Shown here one piece after another: positions 28,734-39,124 of a stretch of DNA of 64,000 nt (within the stretch, counting starts at the first letter, position 1; every line of letters starts with the position of its first letter). This DNA comes from Pseudomonas oryzihabitans (GTDB lineage: Bacteria; Pseudomonadota; Gammaproteobacteria; Pseudomonadales; Pseudomonadaceae), in NCBI RefSeq assembly GCF_007665395.1, contig NZ_VDND01000004.1, positions 1-64,000 of the forward strand, read 5' to 3'. The position numbers and the translations under genes are program-made. The notes beneath the pieces are model-generated. The model searched no databases, was not told where the DNA came from, and saw nothing but the letters and a program-made list of their open reading frames with translations.

Positions 28734-29759
28734 ATGAGTGCCCTTCTTGACAAGAAAACCGCCGAGCTACCTTCCGCGCGCCCGCGGCGCCGCATCCCCA
28801 CCGAACTGGGCATCCTGCTGGTGCTGCTGGGCATCGGCCTGGCCTTCGAAGCCTTCGGTTGGGTCCTGCGCGACCAGAGTTTCCTGCTGAATTCCCAGCG
28901 CCTGGTGCTGATGATCCTGCAGGTCTCGGTGATCGGCCTGCTGGCCATCGCCGTGACCCAGGTGATCATCACCACCGGCATTGACCTCTCTTCCGGCTCG
29001 GTGCTGGCGTTGTCGGCCATGGTGGCGGCGAGTCTGGCCCAGACCTCCGACTTCGGCCGGGCGGTGTTTCCCTCGCTCACCGACCTGCCGGTCTGGATAC
29101 CGGTCATGGCCGGCCTCGGGGTGGGGCTGCTGGCGGGCGCCATCAACGGCAGCATCATCGCCTTCACCGGTATCCCGCCGTTCATCGCCACCCTCGGCAT
29201 GATGGTCTCGGCCCGCGGCCTGGCCCGCTACTACACCGAAGGCCAGCCCATCAGCATGCTGTCCGACAGCTACACCGCCATTGGCGCGGGCGCCATGCCG
29301 GTGATCATCTTCCTGGTGGTGGCGGTGATCTTCCACATCGCCCTGCGCTACACCAAGTACGGCAAATACACCTACGCCATCGGCGGCAACATGCAGGCGG
29401 CGCGCATCTCCGGGATCAACGTCAAGAAGCACCTGATCATCGTCTACAGCATCGCCGGCCTGCTGGCGGGGCTGGCCGGGGTGGTGGCCTCGGCGCGGGC
29501 CGCCACCGGCCAGGCCGGCATGGGCATGTCCTACGAACTGGACGCCATCGCCGCCGCGGTGATCGGCGGCACCAGCTTGGCGGGCGGGGTAGGGCGCATC
29601 ACCGGCACCGTGATCGGCGCCCTGATCCTCGGGGTGATGGCCAGCGGCTTCACCTTCCTCGGCGTCGACGCCTACATCCAGGACATCATCAAGGGCCTGA
29701 TCATCGTGATCGCCGTGGTCATCGACCAGTACCGCAACAAGCGTAAGGCCAAGCGCTGA
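28734..29759 (+). CDS. iatP: inositol/sugar ABC transporter permease
   Basis: 341 residues, RbsC-type permease with 9-10 predicted membrane spans beginning at about residue 25 (ELGILLVLLGIGLAFEAFGW) and ending VIAVVIDQYRNKRKAKR. The EAA-like loop and the GGNMQAARISGINV cytoplasmic loop, conserved in CUT2 permeases and bound by the ATPase, are present. Located 60 bp after iatA. Substrate inferred from the surrounding iol genes. Confidence 0.9.
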   Translation: MSALLDKKTAELPSARPRRRIPTELGILLVLLGIGLAFEAFGWVLRDQSFLLNSQRLVLMILQVSVIGLLAIAVTQVIITTGIDLSSGSVLALSAMVAASLAQTSDFGRAVFPSLTDLPVWIPVMAGLGVGLLAGAINGSIIAFTGIPPFIATLGMMVSARGLARYYTEGQPISMLSDSYTAIGAGAMPVIIFLVVAVIFHIALRYTKYGKYTYAIGGNMQAARISGINVKKHLIIVYSIAGLLAGLAGVVASARAATGQAGMGMSYELDAIAAAVIGGTSLAGGVGRITGTVIGALILGVMASGFTFLGVDAYIQDIIKGLIIVIAVVIDQYRNKRKAKR

Positions 29760-29779
29760 GGCGCACAGGTACCCGCCGC

Positions 29780-29880
29780 TTTTCCCCCTCTCCCCCTGAG
29801 AGAGGGCCGGGGTGAGGGCCAAGCCTGCACCCCACTGCCTTTCCCCCTCTCCCCTTGGGAGAGGGCTGGGGTGAGGGCAC
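29780..29880. repeat. two CCCCCTCTCC...GGGGTGAGGG hairpin repeats (copies 4 and 5)
   Basis: Tandem pair in the same orientation (29780-29820 and 29840-29880) in the gap between iatP and the next gene. They could act as mRNA stabilisers or partial terminators, as REP pairs do elsewhere. Confidence 0.8.
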
Positions 29881-29963
29881 TCCCACCCTTCACCCACCCC
29901 TTTACCCGGCCGGCTACTGGCTTGGCCGGCCGGGTCTTTCTACACACCCTGACGGAGAGTGAC

Positions 29964-31079
29964 ATGCGCGACCTCGGCATCGGCCTGATCGGCACCGGTT
30001 TCATGGGCCACGCCCACGCCCAGGCCTTCCATCACGCGGCGAGCAGCTTCACCCTGCCGGTGCGTCCACGCCTGGTGGCCCTGGCCGACGCCGATCCCGA
30101 GCGCGCCGCGCGGTGCGCCGATGCCTGGGGCTTCACCCGCAGCTGTGACTGGGAAAGCCTCATCGCCGACCCCGCGGTCGAGCTAGTGGCCATCACCACG
30201 CCCAATCTGCTGCATGCGCCCATGGCGCTGGCCGCCCTGGCGGCGGGCAAGGCGGTCTATTGCGAAAAGCCCCTGGCGGTCAGCCTGGAAGAGGCCACGC
30301 GGATGCGCGACGCCGCGCGCAGCGCCGGGGTGGTCAACCGGGTCGGCTACAACTACCTGCAGAATCCCCTGCTCAAGCAGGCGCGCGAGCTGATCCAGAG
30401 TGGCGAGCTGGGCGAGATCCTCAGCTTCAGCGGCGAATTCAGCGAAGACTTCATGGGCGATCCCCAGGGGCCCTTCACCTGGCGCTGCGAGACCCGCCAG
30501 GCCGGCGGCGCCCTGGCCGATCTGGGCAGCCATATCCTGTCGCTGGCGCGCTTCCTGCTCGGCCCGGTGGCGGCTCTGTGCGCCGATCTGCACACCGCCC
30601 ATGGCCAGCGGCCGCACCAGGGCGGCACCCGGGCGGTGGAGATCGACGACCAGGCGCACCTGCTGCTGCGCTTCGCCAATGGCGCCCGCGGCACCCTGAC
30701 CACCAGCTGGCTCAAGCACGGCCGCAAGAATCGCCTGGCGGTCGAGGTCTGCGGCACCCGCGGCACCCTGGTCTTCGACCAGGAGCGACTCAACGAACTG
30801 CGCCTCTTCCAGGTCGGCGATCGCCCGGGCCTGGCCGGCTTCCGTACCCTGCTGGCCGGCCCGCACCTGGCGGACTACGCCGCCTTCTGCCCGGCGCCCG
30901 GCCACCAGCTCGGCTACAACGAGCTCAAGACCCTGGAGGTCCGCTCGCTGCTGGAAGCCCTGGGCGGCAACCCCGGGCATACCGGCGTCGACTTCCAGGA
31001 AGCCTGGGAAGTGGAACGCCTGGCCCAGGCCGCGCGCCAGTCGGCGCAGGAAGAGCGCTGGGTCAGGCTGGACGCTTAG
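29964..31079 (+). CDS. third Gfo/Idh/MocA dehydrogenase of the inositol region
   Basis: 371 residues with GIGLIGTGFMGHAHAQAF (Rossmann motif), ITTPNLLHAPMAL, CEKPLAVS with the conserved Lys, and ADLGSHILSLARFLL with Asp/His. It is NAD(P)-dependent, and the length and C-terminal region fit scyllo- or chiro-inositol dehydrogenases or glycoside oxidoreductases better than IolG. It has its own GACGGAGAG binding site, 64 bp after the repeat pair. It probably feeds another isomer into the pathway through the TIM-barrel isomerases. Its stop codon overlaps that of the convergent gene by 4 bp. Confidence 0.85.
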   Translation: MRDLGIGLIGTGFMGHAHAQAFHHAASSFTLPVRPRLVALADADPERAARCADAWGFTRSCDWESLIADPAVELVAITTPNLLHAPMALAALAAGKAVYCEKPLAVSLEEATRMRDAARSAGVVNRVGYNYLQNPLLKQARELIQSGELGEILSFSGEFSEDFMGDPQGPFTWRCETRQAGGALADLGSHILSLARFLLGPVAALCADLHTAHGQRPHQGGTRAVEIDDQAHLLLRFANGARGTLTTSWLKHGRKNRLAVEVCGTRGTLVFDQERLNELRLFQVGDRPGLAGFRTLLAGPHLADYAAFCPAPGHQLGYNELKTLEVRSLLEALGGNPGHTGVDFQEAWEVERLAQAARQSAQEERWVRLDA

Positions 31080-32680
31080 TACCCCGCCACCAGGCCGTCC
31101 TTGCGCGGGTCGGAGCCGCCCACGTAGCCGCCGGCGACGCGCTGGATGATCTGGGCGCCGCCGAAGGCGAACACGCCGGAGGGCTCTTCCACCGTCACCT
31201 CGTGGCCCAGGGCCCGCAGCGCTTCCAGGGTGGCCGGGTCCAGGCTGCTTTCCACCGCGACCCGGCGGCCGCCTTCGAGGCGCCAGCGCGGGGCATCGGC
31301 GGCGGCCTGGGGATTCTGCCAGTACTTGAGGATGCGCAGCATCAGCTGCAGGTGCCCCTGGGCCTGCATCGGGCCGCCCATTAGGCCGAAGGCCATCAGC
31401 GGGGTGCCGTCGGCGTTCATGGCGAAGCCGGGGATGATGGTGTGGAAGGGTCGCTTGCCCGGCGCCACGCTGTTGACGTGGTCCGGCGCCAGGGTGAAGC
31501 CGGCGCCGCGATTCTGCAGACTGATGCCGGTACCCGGCACCACCACGCCCGAGCCGAAGCCCATGTAGTTGGACTGGATGAAGGAAATCATCATGCCGCT
31601 GTCGTCGGCCGCCGACAGGCAGACGGTGCCGCCGGGGCGCGGGGCGCCATAGCCGGGATCGCCGGCGCGCGGCCCGAGCAGCCCGGCGCGTTCGCGCAGG
31701 TAGGCCGGGTCCAGCAGGTGTTCGGCCTGGACGCGCATGTGCGCGGAGTCGGTGACGTGCTGGTAGAGATCGGCCAGCCCCAGCTTCATGGCCTCGATGG
31801 ACCGGTGCAGGGTGGCGGGGCTGTCCACCGGGTCGTCGCCGATGCCGGCGGCTTCGAGGATGCCCAGGCCGGCGAGGGTGGCGATGCCCTGGCCATTGGG
31901 TGGCAGCTCATGGACCACGGCGCCGGCGAAGGGCACCGAGAGGGTGTCGATCCAGTCGGCCCGGTGGGCGCGCAGGTCTACTTCGTCCAGCACCGCGCCG
32001 TGCTCGCGGGCATGGCGGGCCATGGCCTGGGCCAGTTCGCCCTGGTAGAAGGCGGCGCCTTCGCTCTCGGCGATGGCCTCCAGGGTTCGCGCATGGTCAG
32101 GCAGGCGTACCAGGGTGCCGGCGCGGGGCACGCCGTTGGCCAGGAAGCAGGCGGCGAAGCCGGGTTGGTCCTTGAGCTGCTCGGCGCCGCGGCGCCAGAG
32201 TTCGGCGATCACCGGGGTGAGCAGGAAGCCGTCGCGGGCATAGTGGATCGCCGGAGCGGCGAGGGTGGTCAGCGGCAGCTTGCCGTAGCGCTGGGCCAGG
32301 GCGACCCAGGCTGAGACGGCACCGGGCACCGTGACCGCACCCCAGCCGCGCGCCGGCATGGCGCTCTGGCCGGCGAAGAATTCCGGCGTCCAACCGCGCG
32401 GCGCGCGACCGGAGGCGTTGAGGCCCTGCACCTGCTTGCCGTCCCAGACGATGGCGAAGGCGTCGCTGCCGATGCCGCAGCCGGTGGGTTCGACCACGGT
32501 GAGCACCATGGCGGCGGCCACCGCGGCGTCCACCGCGTTGCCGCCGCGGCGCAGCATCTCCACGCCGGCCTGGGCGGCCAGCGGCTGCGAGCAGGCCACC
32601 AGGTTGCGGCCCATGACCGGCGAGCGGGCCGAGGAATAGGGGTTGTGATAGTCCAGATCGAGCATGGGTAGGGATCTCAT
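31076..32680 (-). CDS. gamma-glutamyltransferase-family hydrolase, YwrD-type, cytoplasmic
   Basis: 534 residues of the Ntn-hydrolase GGT family. RGGNAVDAAVAAAMVLTVVEP is the family landmark near the N-terminus, and the autoprocessing nucleophile is Thr352 in PGGTVCLSAADDSG; the PGKRPFHTIIP segment is conserved. No signal peptide, so cleavage would be cytoplasmic, unlike the periplasmic Ggt. It is translationally coupled to the permease gene upstream (ATGA, start 32680). A start at 32665 (MLDLDY) is possible. Last gene of a GntR-ABC-hydrolase operon: the likely role is to hydrolyse the imported gamma-glutamyl-type peptide. Substrate unproven. Confidence 0.88.
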   Translation of the reverse strand: MRSLPMLDLDYHNPYSSARSPVMGRNLVACSQPLAAQAGVEMLRRGGNAVDAAVAAAMVLTVVEPTGCGIGSDAFAIVWDGKQVQGLNASGRAPRGWTPEFFAGQSAMPARGWGAVTVPGAVSAWVALAQRYGKLPLTTLAAPAIHYARDGFLLTPVIAELWRRGAEQLKDQPGFAACFLANGVPRAGTLVRLPDHARTLEAIAESEGAAFYQGELAQAMARHAREHGAVLDEVDLRAHRADWIDTLSVPFAGAVVHELPPNGQGIATLAGLGILEAAGIGDDPVDSPATLHRSIEAMKLGLADLYQHVTDSAHMRVQAEHLLDPAYLRERAGLLGPRAGDPGYGAPRPGGTVCLSAADDSGMMISFIQSNYMGFGSGVVVPGTGISLQNRGAGFTLAPDHVNSVAPGKRPFHTIIPGFAMNADGTPLMAFGLMGGPMQAQGHLQLMLRILKYWQNPQAAADAPRWRLEGGRRVAVESSLDPATLEALRALGHEVTVEEPSGVFAFGGAQIIQRVAGGYVGGSDPRKDGLVAGY

Positions 32681-33549
32681 TGGTGACGAGGATCGAGGGC
32701 GTCGCGCAGGCCGTCGCCCAGCAGGTTGAAGCCCAGCACGGTGAGGTAGATGCAGACGCCCGGGGCGATGGACATCCAGGGCGCCTGCTCCATGAAGTTC
32801 TTGGCGGTGTTGAGCATGGAGCCCCAGGAGGGCATCGGCGGTTGCTGGCCGAGACCGAGGAACGACAGGCTGGCCTCGGCGAGGATGGCGGCGGCGATGG
32901 TCAGGGTGGCCTGCACCACCAGCGGCGAGAGGATGTTGGGCAGCACGTAGCGCCAGAGGATCCAGCGATCCGGCAGGCCGATGGCGCGGGCCCCTTCGAG
33001 GTAGTCCTCGTGGCGGATGGCCAAGACCTGGCCACGGGTCAGCCGGGCGAACACTGGCATGGCGGAGAGGCCGATGGCGATCATGGCGTTGCCCAGGCTC
33101 GGCCCGAGGAAGGCGCCCAGGGCGATGGCCAGCACCAGGAAGGGACAGGACAGCAGGGCTTCCACCAGGCGCGAGACCAGGGCGTCCAGCCAGCCGCCGA
33201 AGTAGCCGGCGACCAGGCCCAGGGGCACCCCTACCAGCAGGGCGATGGCCACCGAGACCACCCCGGCCAGCAACGAGCTGCGCGCGCCCCATAGCAGCCG
33301 CGAAAGCAGGTCGCGGCCGAGTTCGTCGGTGCCCAGCCAGTTCAGCGCCGAGGGCGCCTTGCGTACCGCCAGGAAGCTGGTCTTGAGCGGATCGAAGGGA
33401 GCCAGCCAGGGCGCCAGCAGGGCGGCCAGGGCGAACGCCAGGATCAGTGCGGCGCCGAGCAGCGCGCCACGGTTGGCGCTGAACTTGCGCCAGAAGGGCG
33501 AGCGGGCGGGCCTCAGGGTGGCCGGGCGGGGCAGGGTCAGGGCGTTCAT
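32677..33549 (-). CDS. peptide-type ABC transporter permease (DppC-like)
   Basis: 290 residues, six predicted spans; N-terminal region FSANRGALLGAALILAFALA, the DppC/OppC signature GTDELGRDLLSRLLWGARSSL, and the cytoplasmic EAA loop EGARAIGLPDRWILWRYVLPN. It couples to the ATPases at 35995 and 37080. Both ends overlap neighbours by ATGA, so all subunits are produced in register. Confidence 0.92.
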   Translation of the reverse strand: MNALTLPRPATLRPARSPFWRKFSANRGALLGAALILAFALAALLAPWLAPFDPLKTSFLAVRKAPSALNWLGTDELGRDLLSRLLWGARSSLLAGVVSVAIALLVGVPLGLVAGYFGGWLDALVSRLVEALLSCPFLVLAIALGAFLGPSLGNAMIAIGLSAMPVFARLTRGQVLAIRHEDYLEGARAIGLPDRWILWRYVLPNILSPLVVQATLTIAAAILAEASLSFLGLGQQPPMPSWGSMLNTAKNFMEQAPWMSIAPGVCIYLTVLGFNLLGDGLRDALDPRHQ

Positions 33550-34493
33550 GCGGCTTGCCTCAGGCGCGGGTTGATCAGGCGGTAGAGCAGGTCGGCGACC
33601 AGGTTGAGCAGCACGAAGCCCACCGCCACGCAGAGCACCACCCCCTGGACCACCGCGTAGTCGCGGTTGAACACGGCGTCGACGATCATCTTGCCGAAGC
33701 CGGGGATGCTGAAGACCTGTTCGGTGAGCACCGCGCCGCCGAGCAATTCGCCGAACAGCAGGGTGGTGAGGGTGACGATGGGCATCAGCGCGTTGCGCAG
33801 CGCATGGCGCAGGATCACCACCCGCTCGCGCAGGCCCTTGGCCCGCGCGGTGCGCACGTAGTCGGCGCGCAGCACCTCCAGCATGGCCGCCCGGGTATGG
33901 CGCATCAGGGTGCCGGAGAGGCCGGCGCCCAGCACGAAGGCCGGCAGGATCAGGGTGCGCAGGTTGCGCAGCGGGTCTTCGTGGAAGGGCACGAAGCCGG
34001 AGGCCGGCAGCCATTGCAGCTTCACCGCGAACAGTAGGATCAGGAGGATGCCGAGCCAGAAGTGCGGGATGGAGATGCCGGACAGGGCCACCAGGTTGGC
34101 GCCGTAGTCCACCGCCGTGCCCCGGCGCACCGCGGCGAGGATGCCGGTGGGAATGCCGATGGCCAGCGCGATGAGGATGGCCAGCAGCGACAGCTCCAGG
34201 GTCACCGGCAGCTTCTCGGCGATCAGCGCCGTCACCGGCTGGTCGGTGCGCAGCGAGATGCCCAGGTCGCCCTGCAGCACCCCGCCCATCCAGTGCAGGT
34301 ATTGCACCGGCAGGGGATCGTTCAGCCGGTACTTCTCGCGCAGGAATTCCAGCACCTGGGGATCGCGTTCCTCGCCGGCCATGGCCAGCACCGGATCGCC
34401 CGGCAGCAGTTGCTGCAGGGTGAAGACGAACAGCGACACCAGCAGCAGGGTGGGCAGGGCACTGAGCAGGCCACGCAGGAAGAGGCGCAGCAT
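33546..34493 (-). CDS. peptide-type ABC transporter permease (DppB-like)
   Basis: 315 residues. DppB-type N-terminal span LLSALPTLLLVSLFVFTLQQLLPGDP, the periplasmic insert, the EAA motif ARAKGLRERVVILRHALRN, and the closing region GFVLLNLVADLLYRLINPRL. It forms the channel with the DppC-like subunit. Spaced 2 bp after the binding-protein stop and overlapping the next gene. Confidence 0.92.
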   Translation of the reverse strand: MLRLFLRGLLSALPTLLLVSLFVFTLQQLLPGDPVLAMAGEERDPQVLEFLREKYRLNDPLPVQYLHWMGGVLQGDLGISLRTDQPVTALIAEKLPVTLELSLLAILIALAIGIPTGILAAVRRGTAVDYGANLVALSGISIPHFWLGILLILLFAVKLQWLPASGFVPFHEDPLRNLRTLILPAFVLGAGLSGTLMRHTRAAMLEVLRADYVRTARAKGLRERVVILRHALRNALMPIVTLTTLLFGELLGGAVLTEQVFSIPGFGKMIVDAVFNRDYAVVQGVVLCVAVGFVLLNLVADLLYRLINPRLRQAA

Positions 34494-34495
34494 GG

Positions 34496-35998
34496 CTATT
34501 GTCCGCGGCTGACGCCGGCCAGGCGAATCAGGCCGTCAGGGTTGGGGATGAGGCCCTTGATGTCGGCGCGGGTGGCGATGATGCGCGGGTCGAAGTAGAG
34601 GTAGAACACCGGCAGTTCCTCGCGCAGCAGGGTCATGGCCTGGGCGTAGAGCGCCTGGCGCTGGGCCTGGTCGTTGATGGTGCGAGCCTGGTTGAGCAGC
34701 TGGTCCAGCGCCGCGTTGCAGTAGTGGCCGTCGTTCTGGTTGCCCTTGCAGGTGACGAACTGGTGCACGTTGCCATCCGGGTCGGGGCGGCCGGACCAGG
34801 CGCTCAGGCCGAGCTGGAAGTTGCCGGCGTGCTGTTCGGCCAGCAGGGTGGCGTATTCGGTGGCGATCAGGTTGACCTCGAAGCCGGCCTCGGCGGCCAT
34901 GGCCTGGATCAGCTGGCCCACCTGCTGGGCGATGGGGTTGTTGGCGATCTTCAGCTCCACCTTGACCGGCAGGGCGACGCCGGCGGCCTTGAGCAGCGCC
35001 TGGCTGCGCGCCACGTCGCGGGCCGGCACGGCGAAGGCCTTGTCGTAGTAGGGGCTGCTCTGCGGGAAGGGCTGCACGCTGGGCGCATAGAGGCCTTCGA
35101 AGACCACCTGGTTGAGCGCGTCGCGATCCAGCGCCAGGTCGAAGGCCTGGCGCACCCGCTGGTCGCCGGCGAAGGGGTTCTTCGCCCGGTCGCCGTTGGC
35201 CATGTTCACCATCAGCTGCATGTAGCCCAGCCCCGGGGTGTTGTAGAGGGTGAAGCCGGCCTGGCCCTGCAGGCCCTTGACGTCGGTGGGCGCGACCCGC
35301 TCGATGATGTCCAGGTCGCCCGAGCGCAGGTTGGCCAGGCGTACCGAGGTGTCCGGGATGGGCAGGAAGACCACCTTGTCGAAGTGATAGGCCGCGGCGT
35401 TCCAGTATTGCGGGAAGCGCTCCAGCACGATGCGGTCCTGCTGCACCCGCTGCACGAAGCGATAGGGACCGGAGCAGACCGGCTTGCTGCCCACGTCGCC
35501 CGCGGAGGCCTTGGGCGCCAGCATCATGCCGGCGCGGTCGGAGAGCTGGGCGAGCAGGGTGGCGTCGGGTTGCTTGAGGCGGATGCGCACGGTCTGGGGA
35601 TCGACCACCTCCACGGTATCCACCGAGGCCAGCTCGCTCTTGCGCAGCGAGTCGGGCAGGGTGCGGGCGCGGTCCAGGTTGAACTTCACCGCGGCGGCGT
35701 CGAAGGTCTCGCCGTCATGGAAGGTCACGCCGGGGCGCAGTTGCAGTGTCAGGCTGCGGTTGTCGTCGCTCCACTGCCAGGCGGTGGCCAGCTGGGGCAC
35801 CAGCTCCAGTTGCGGTGAGACGTCCACCAGCTTGTCGCACAGGGCGGTGTAGACCAGCCGGCCGGAATAGGTCCGCGAGCGGTGCGGATCGAGCACGTCG
35901 GGATCGTCCTGGATGCCGATGCGCAGGGTGGTCTCGGCCACGGCGGAGCCGCCGGCCAGGAGCAGAAGGGTGGCGGTGAGCCAGGCGGAGGCTTTCAT
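34496..35998 (-). CDS. peptide-type ABC transporter substrate-binding protein (SBP_bac_5)
   Basis: 500 residues. Signal peptide residues 1-21 (ATLLLLAGGSAVAE). The mature protein has the TLRIGIQDDPDVLDPH start and the FHDGETFDAAAVKFNLDR signature of DppA/OppA/GsiB-type proteins, plus RPDPDGNVHQFVTC near the binding pocket. The pocket residues do not tell the ligand. Its place between two ATPases and two permeases in an operon ending with a GGT-type hydrolase suggests a glutathione-like or gamma-glutamyl peptide. Confidence 0.92.
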   Translation of the reverse strand: MKASAWLTATLLLLAGGSAVAETTLRIGIQDDPDVLDPHRSRTYSGRLVYTALCDKLVDVSPQLELVPQLATAWQWSDDNRSLTLQLRPGVTFHDGETFDAAAVKFNLDRARTLPDSLRKSELASVDTVEVVDPQTVRIRLKQPDATLLAQLSDRAGMMLAPKASAGDVGSKPVCSGPYRFVQRVQQDRIVLERFPQYWNAAAYHFDKVVFLPIPDTSVRLANLRSGDLDIIERVAPTDVKGLQGQAGFTLYNTPGLGYMQLMVNMANGDRAKNPFAGDQRVRQAFDLALDRDALNQVVFEGLYAPSVQPFPQSSPYYDKAFAVPARDVARSQALLKAAGVALPVKVELKIANNPIAQQVGQLIQAMAAEAGFEVNLIATEYATLLAEQHAGNFQLGLSAWSGRPDPDGNVHQFVTCKGNQNDGHYCNAALDQLLNQARTINDQAQRQALYAQAMTLLREELPVFYLYFDPRIIATRADIKGLIPNPDGLIRLAGVSRGQ

Positions 35999-37079
35999 GG
36001 GGTGGACTCCAGGAGGGACTGATGACGGTTGAACAGGGCCAGGCGGCGGGTGAAGGCCGGGCTGGTGGCGATCAGCGGCGGCGGCGAGGCGCCCGCGCCG
36101 GCGATCTCGCGCCAGAAATGACAGGCCACCCGGCCTTCGCCGGCGGTGGGCTCCAGCAGCGGCTTGGCTTCGCGGCACAGCGGCCGGGCGTGAGGGCAGC
36201 GGGTATGGAAGCGACAGCCGCTGGGCGGCGCCGTGGGGCTGGGCAGGTCGCCACCGAGCAGGGTGCGTGGTCGCCGCGCCCGCGGATGGCTGACCGGCAC
36301 CGCGGCCAGCAGCGCCTGGGTGTAAGGGTGCAGGGGCGTCTCGAACAGCGCCTCCACCGGCGCCAGCTCGACGATCTCGCCCAGGTACATCACCGCTACC
36401 CGGTCGCTCATGTGGCGGATCACGCCCAGGCCGTGGGCGACGATGATCAGGGTCAGGCCGAAACGCGCCTTGAGGTCTTCCAGCAGGTTCACCACCTGGG
36501 CCTGTACCGAGACGTCCAGCGCCGACACCGGCTCGTCGCCCAGCAGCAGCCGCGGCTCGGCGGCCAGGGCGCGAGCGATGCCGATGCGCTGGCGCTGGCC
36601 GCCGGAGAATTCGTGGGGATAGCGGCCGGCCAGTTCCGGCGCCAGGCCCACGGTGCGCAGCAGCTCGGCCACCCGCTCGGCGCGCTGGCCGCGATCCAGC
36701 GGCTGGTGCAACCACACGGGCTCGCCGACGATGTCGGCGACACTCATGCGCGGATTCAGCGAGGCGAAGGGGTCCTGGAAGATGATCTGCAATTCCTGGC
36801 GGACCTGACGCAGCGCGGGCGGGCTGAGATTGCCCAGGTTGCGGCCTTCGTAGATGACGTCGCCAGCGGTGGGGGCGAGCAGGTTGAGCAGCAGGCGGCC
36901 GAGGGTCGATTTGCCCGAACCGGACTCGCCCACCAGGGCCAGGGTCTCGCCGCGGCGCACCGTGAAGGAGACGTCGCTCACCGCCTGCACCGGCGGCCTT
37001 GGGCGCTGCAGGAAACCGGCCTGGCCGCCGAAGTGCTTGGTCAGGCCGATGGCTTCGAGGATGGGACGTTCCACGGCGT

Positions 37080-37083
<4 letters not shown>
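35995..37083 (-). CDS. peptide-type ABC transporter ATPase (DppF-like)
   Basis: 362 residues: Walker [11 protein letters not shown]-loop [11 protein letters not shown], signature [15 protein letters not shown], Walker [14 protein letters not shown], and a C-terminal oligopeptide domain with Cys residues in [15 protein letters not shown] and CHF that fits the 4Fe-4S-type cluster region seen in some DppD/F ATPases. The switch histidine is in [12 protein letters not shown] 37083 overlaps the DppD-like gene stop. Confidence 0.92.
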
Positions 37084-38062
<979 letters not shown>

Positions 38063-38066
<4 letters not shown>

Positions 38067-38785
38067 AGGGCCTGCTCCAGGGTCTGTTGCAGCACGCTGT
38101 CCAGCGCCAGTTGCAGGGCGCGCAGGTGGGCGCGCATCACCGCCGCGGCGCGCACCGGATCGCGGGCATCGAGGGCTTCCACCAGGGCCTGGTGGTCGTC
38201 GTGATAGGCCAGCAGGCGCTGGGCGTTGCGTGCCCGGTGGCGCAGGTCGCGCCAGATGGGGTCGAGGCGGATGGCGTCGAGCATCTCGAACAGGTCCAGC
38301 AGCAGGCGATTGCCGGCGGCCTCGGCGATGCTGCGGTGGAAGGCGCTGTCCCACAATTCGATGGCATCGGCGTCCTCGCTGCTGCCCAGGCGCTCGAAGG
38401 CGGTGCGCTCGGCCATGCGGCGGATCAGGGCGCGCTGTTCGCCACTGGCGCGCTGGGCGGCCAGGGCGGCGAGATTGGGCTCCAGGTGCAGCCGCGCCTC
38501 CATGACCTCGATGAAGTTGGTGCGCCCGGAAAGCTGGGTGAGCGTGAGGGCTGCGCTCGGCGGCGTGGGGCCGACATAGGTGCCCTTGCCCTGGCGGCGC
38601 CAGACCTGGCCCTCGGCCTCGAGCACCGCCAGGGCGCGGCGGATGGAGCGGCGGCTGACACCGAATTCGCTGGCCAGCTCGCGTTCCGGCGGCAGCGGCT
38701 TGTCGGGGACGCTGCTCTGCTGGGCCACCAGGTTGCGCAAGGCATCCAGGGCCAGGCGGGCACTGTCGTCGGTATGGATCTGCAT
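38063..38785 (-). CDS. GntR/FadR-type regulator of the peptide-transport operon
   Basis: 240 residues. N-terminal GntR winged helix LPPERELASEFGVSRRSIRRA with the following LEAEGQVWRRQGKGTYVG wing; a C-terminal FCD-type helical domain (about 90-235) contains HRSIAEAAGN and the HDDHQALVEALDARDP segment that usually carries ligand or metal residues. First gene of the operon (RBS AAAGG), and the only regulator in it, so it is probably an autoregulated local repressor controlled by the imported compound. Confidence 0.9.
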
Positions 38786-39124
38786 CGAACCTTTGCCTCT
38801 TAGGTCTGGGCGATCGCCAGGCGCGAAGCGCGCTGTCAGCGCGTTCGCCGGGGGATCCGGATGCCAGTAGCGGGTGCAAGGGCGATGCCATTGGAAATTG
38901 GTTCGCCGGGTCTTTCGGCGCGAGGCTCTGGGGCGATGCCTGGCACCCGGTCGCGGACCGCACCGCTGGCATTGGTTCGCGTCTGGGCGAACCTTTGCGC
39001 GGCCGCGCGCCGGGCGCTGCGCTAGGATGGGGCCGGGTCGCACCGTGGCGGCGCGTCGGAAACTCCACCGGGGCGCCGCTTTCTACCCAGCATCCGTTCC
39101 AGACCAGAGGACCGTCCCATCGTC
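38786..39124. other. intergenic region with palindrome, between divergent genes
   Basis: No gene is visible. It contains a 12-bp near-perfect palindrome at 38823-38848 (GCGAA-G-CGCGCTG / CAGCGCG-TTCGC), a candidate operator or hairpin, and an 11-bp direct repeat CGAACCTTTGC at 38786-38796 and 38988-38998. The GntR promoter must lie here on the minus strand and the DUF445 promoter on the plus strand. Confidence 0.5.

Noticed and set aside
31076..32680. Periplasmic Ggt
   Set aside because: No signal peptide; sequence is of the cytoplasmic YwrD-like group.
38823..38848. Terminator between GntR and DUF445 genes
   Set aside because: The genes are divergent, so a terminator is not expected; it may be an operator instead.
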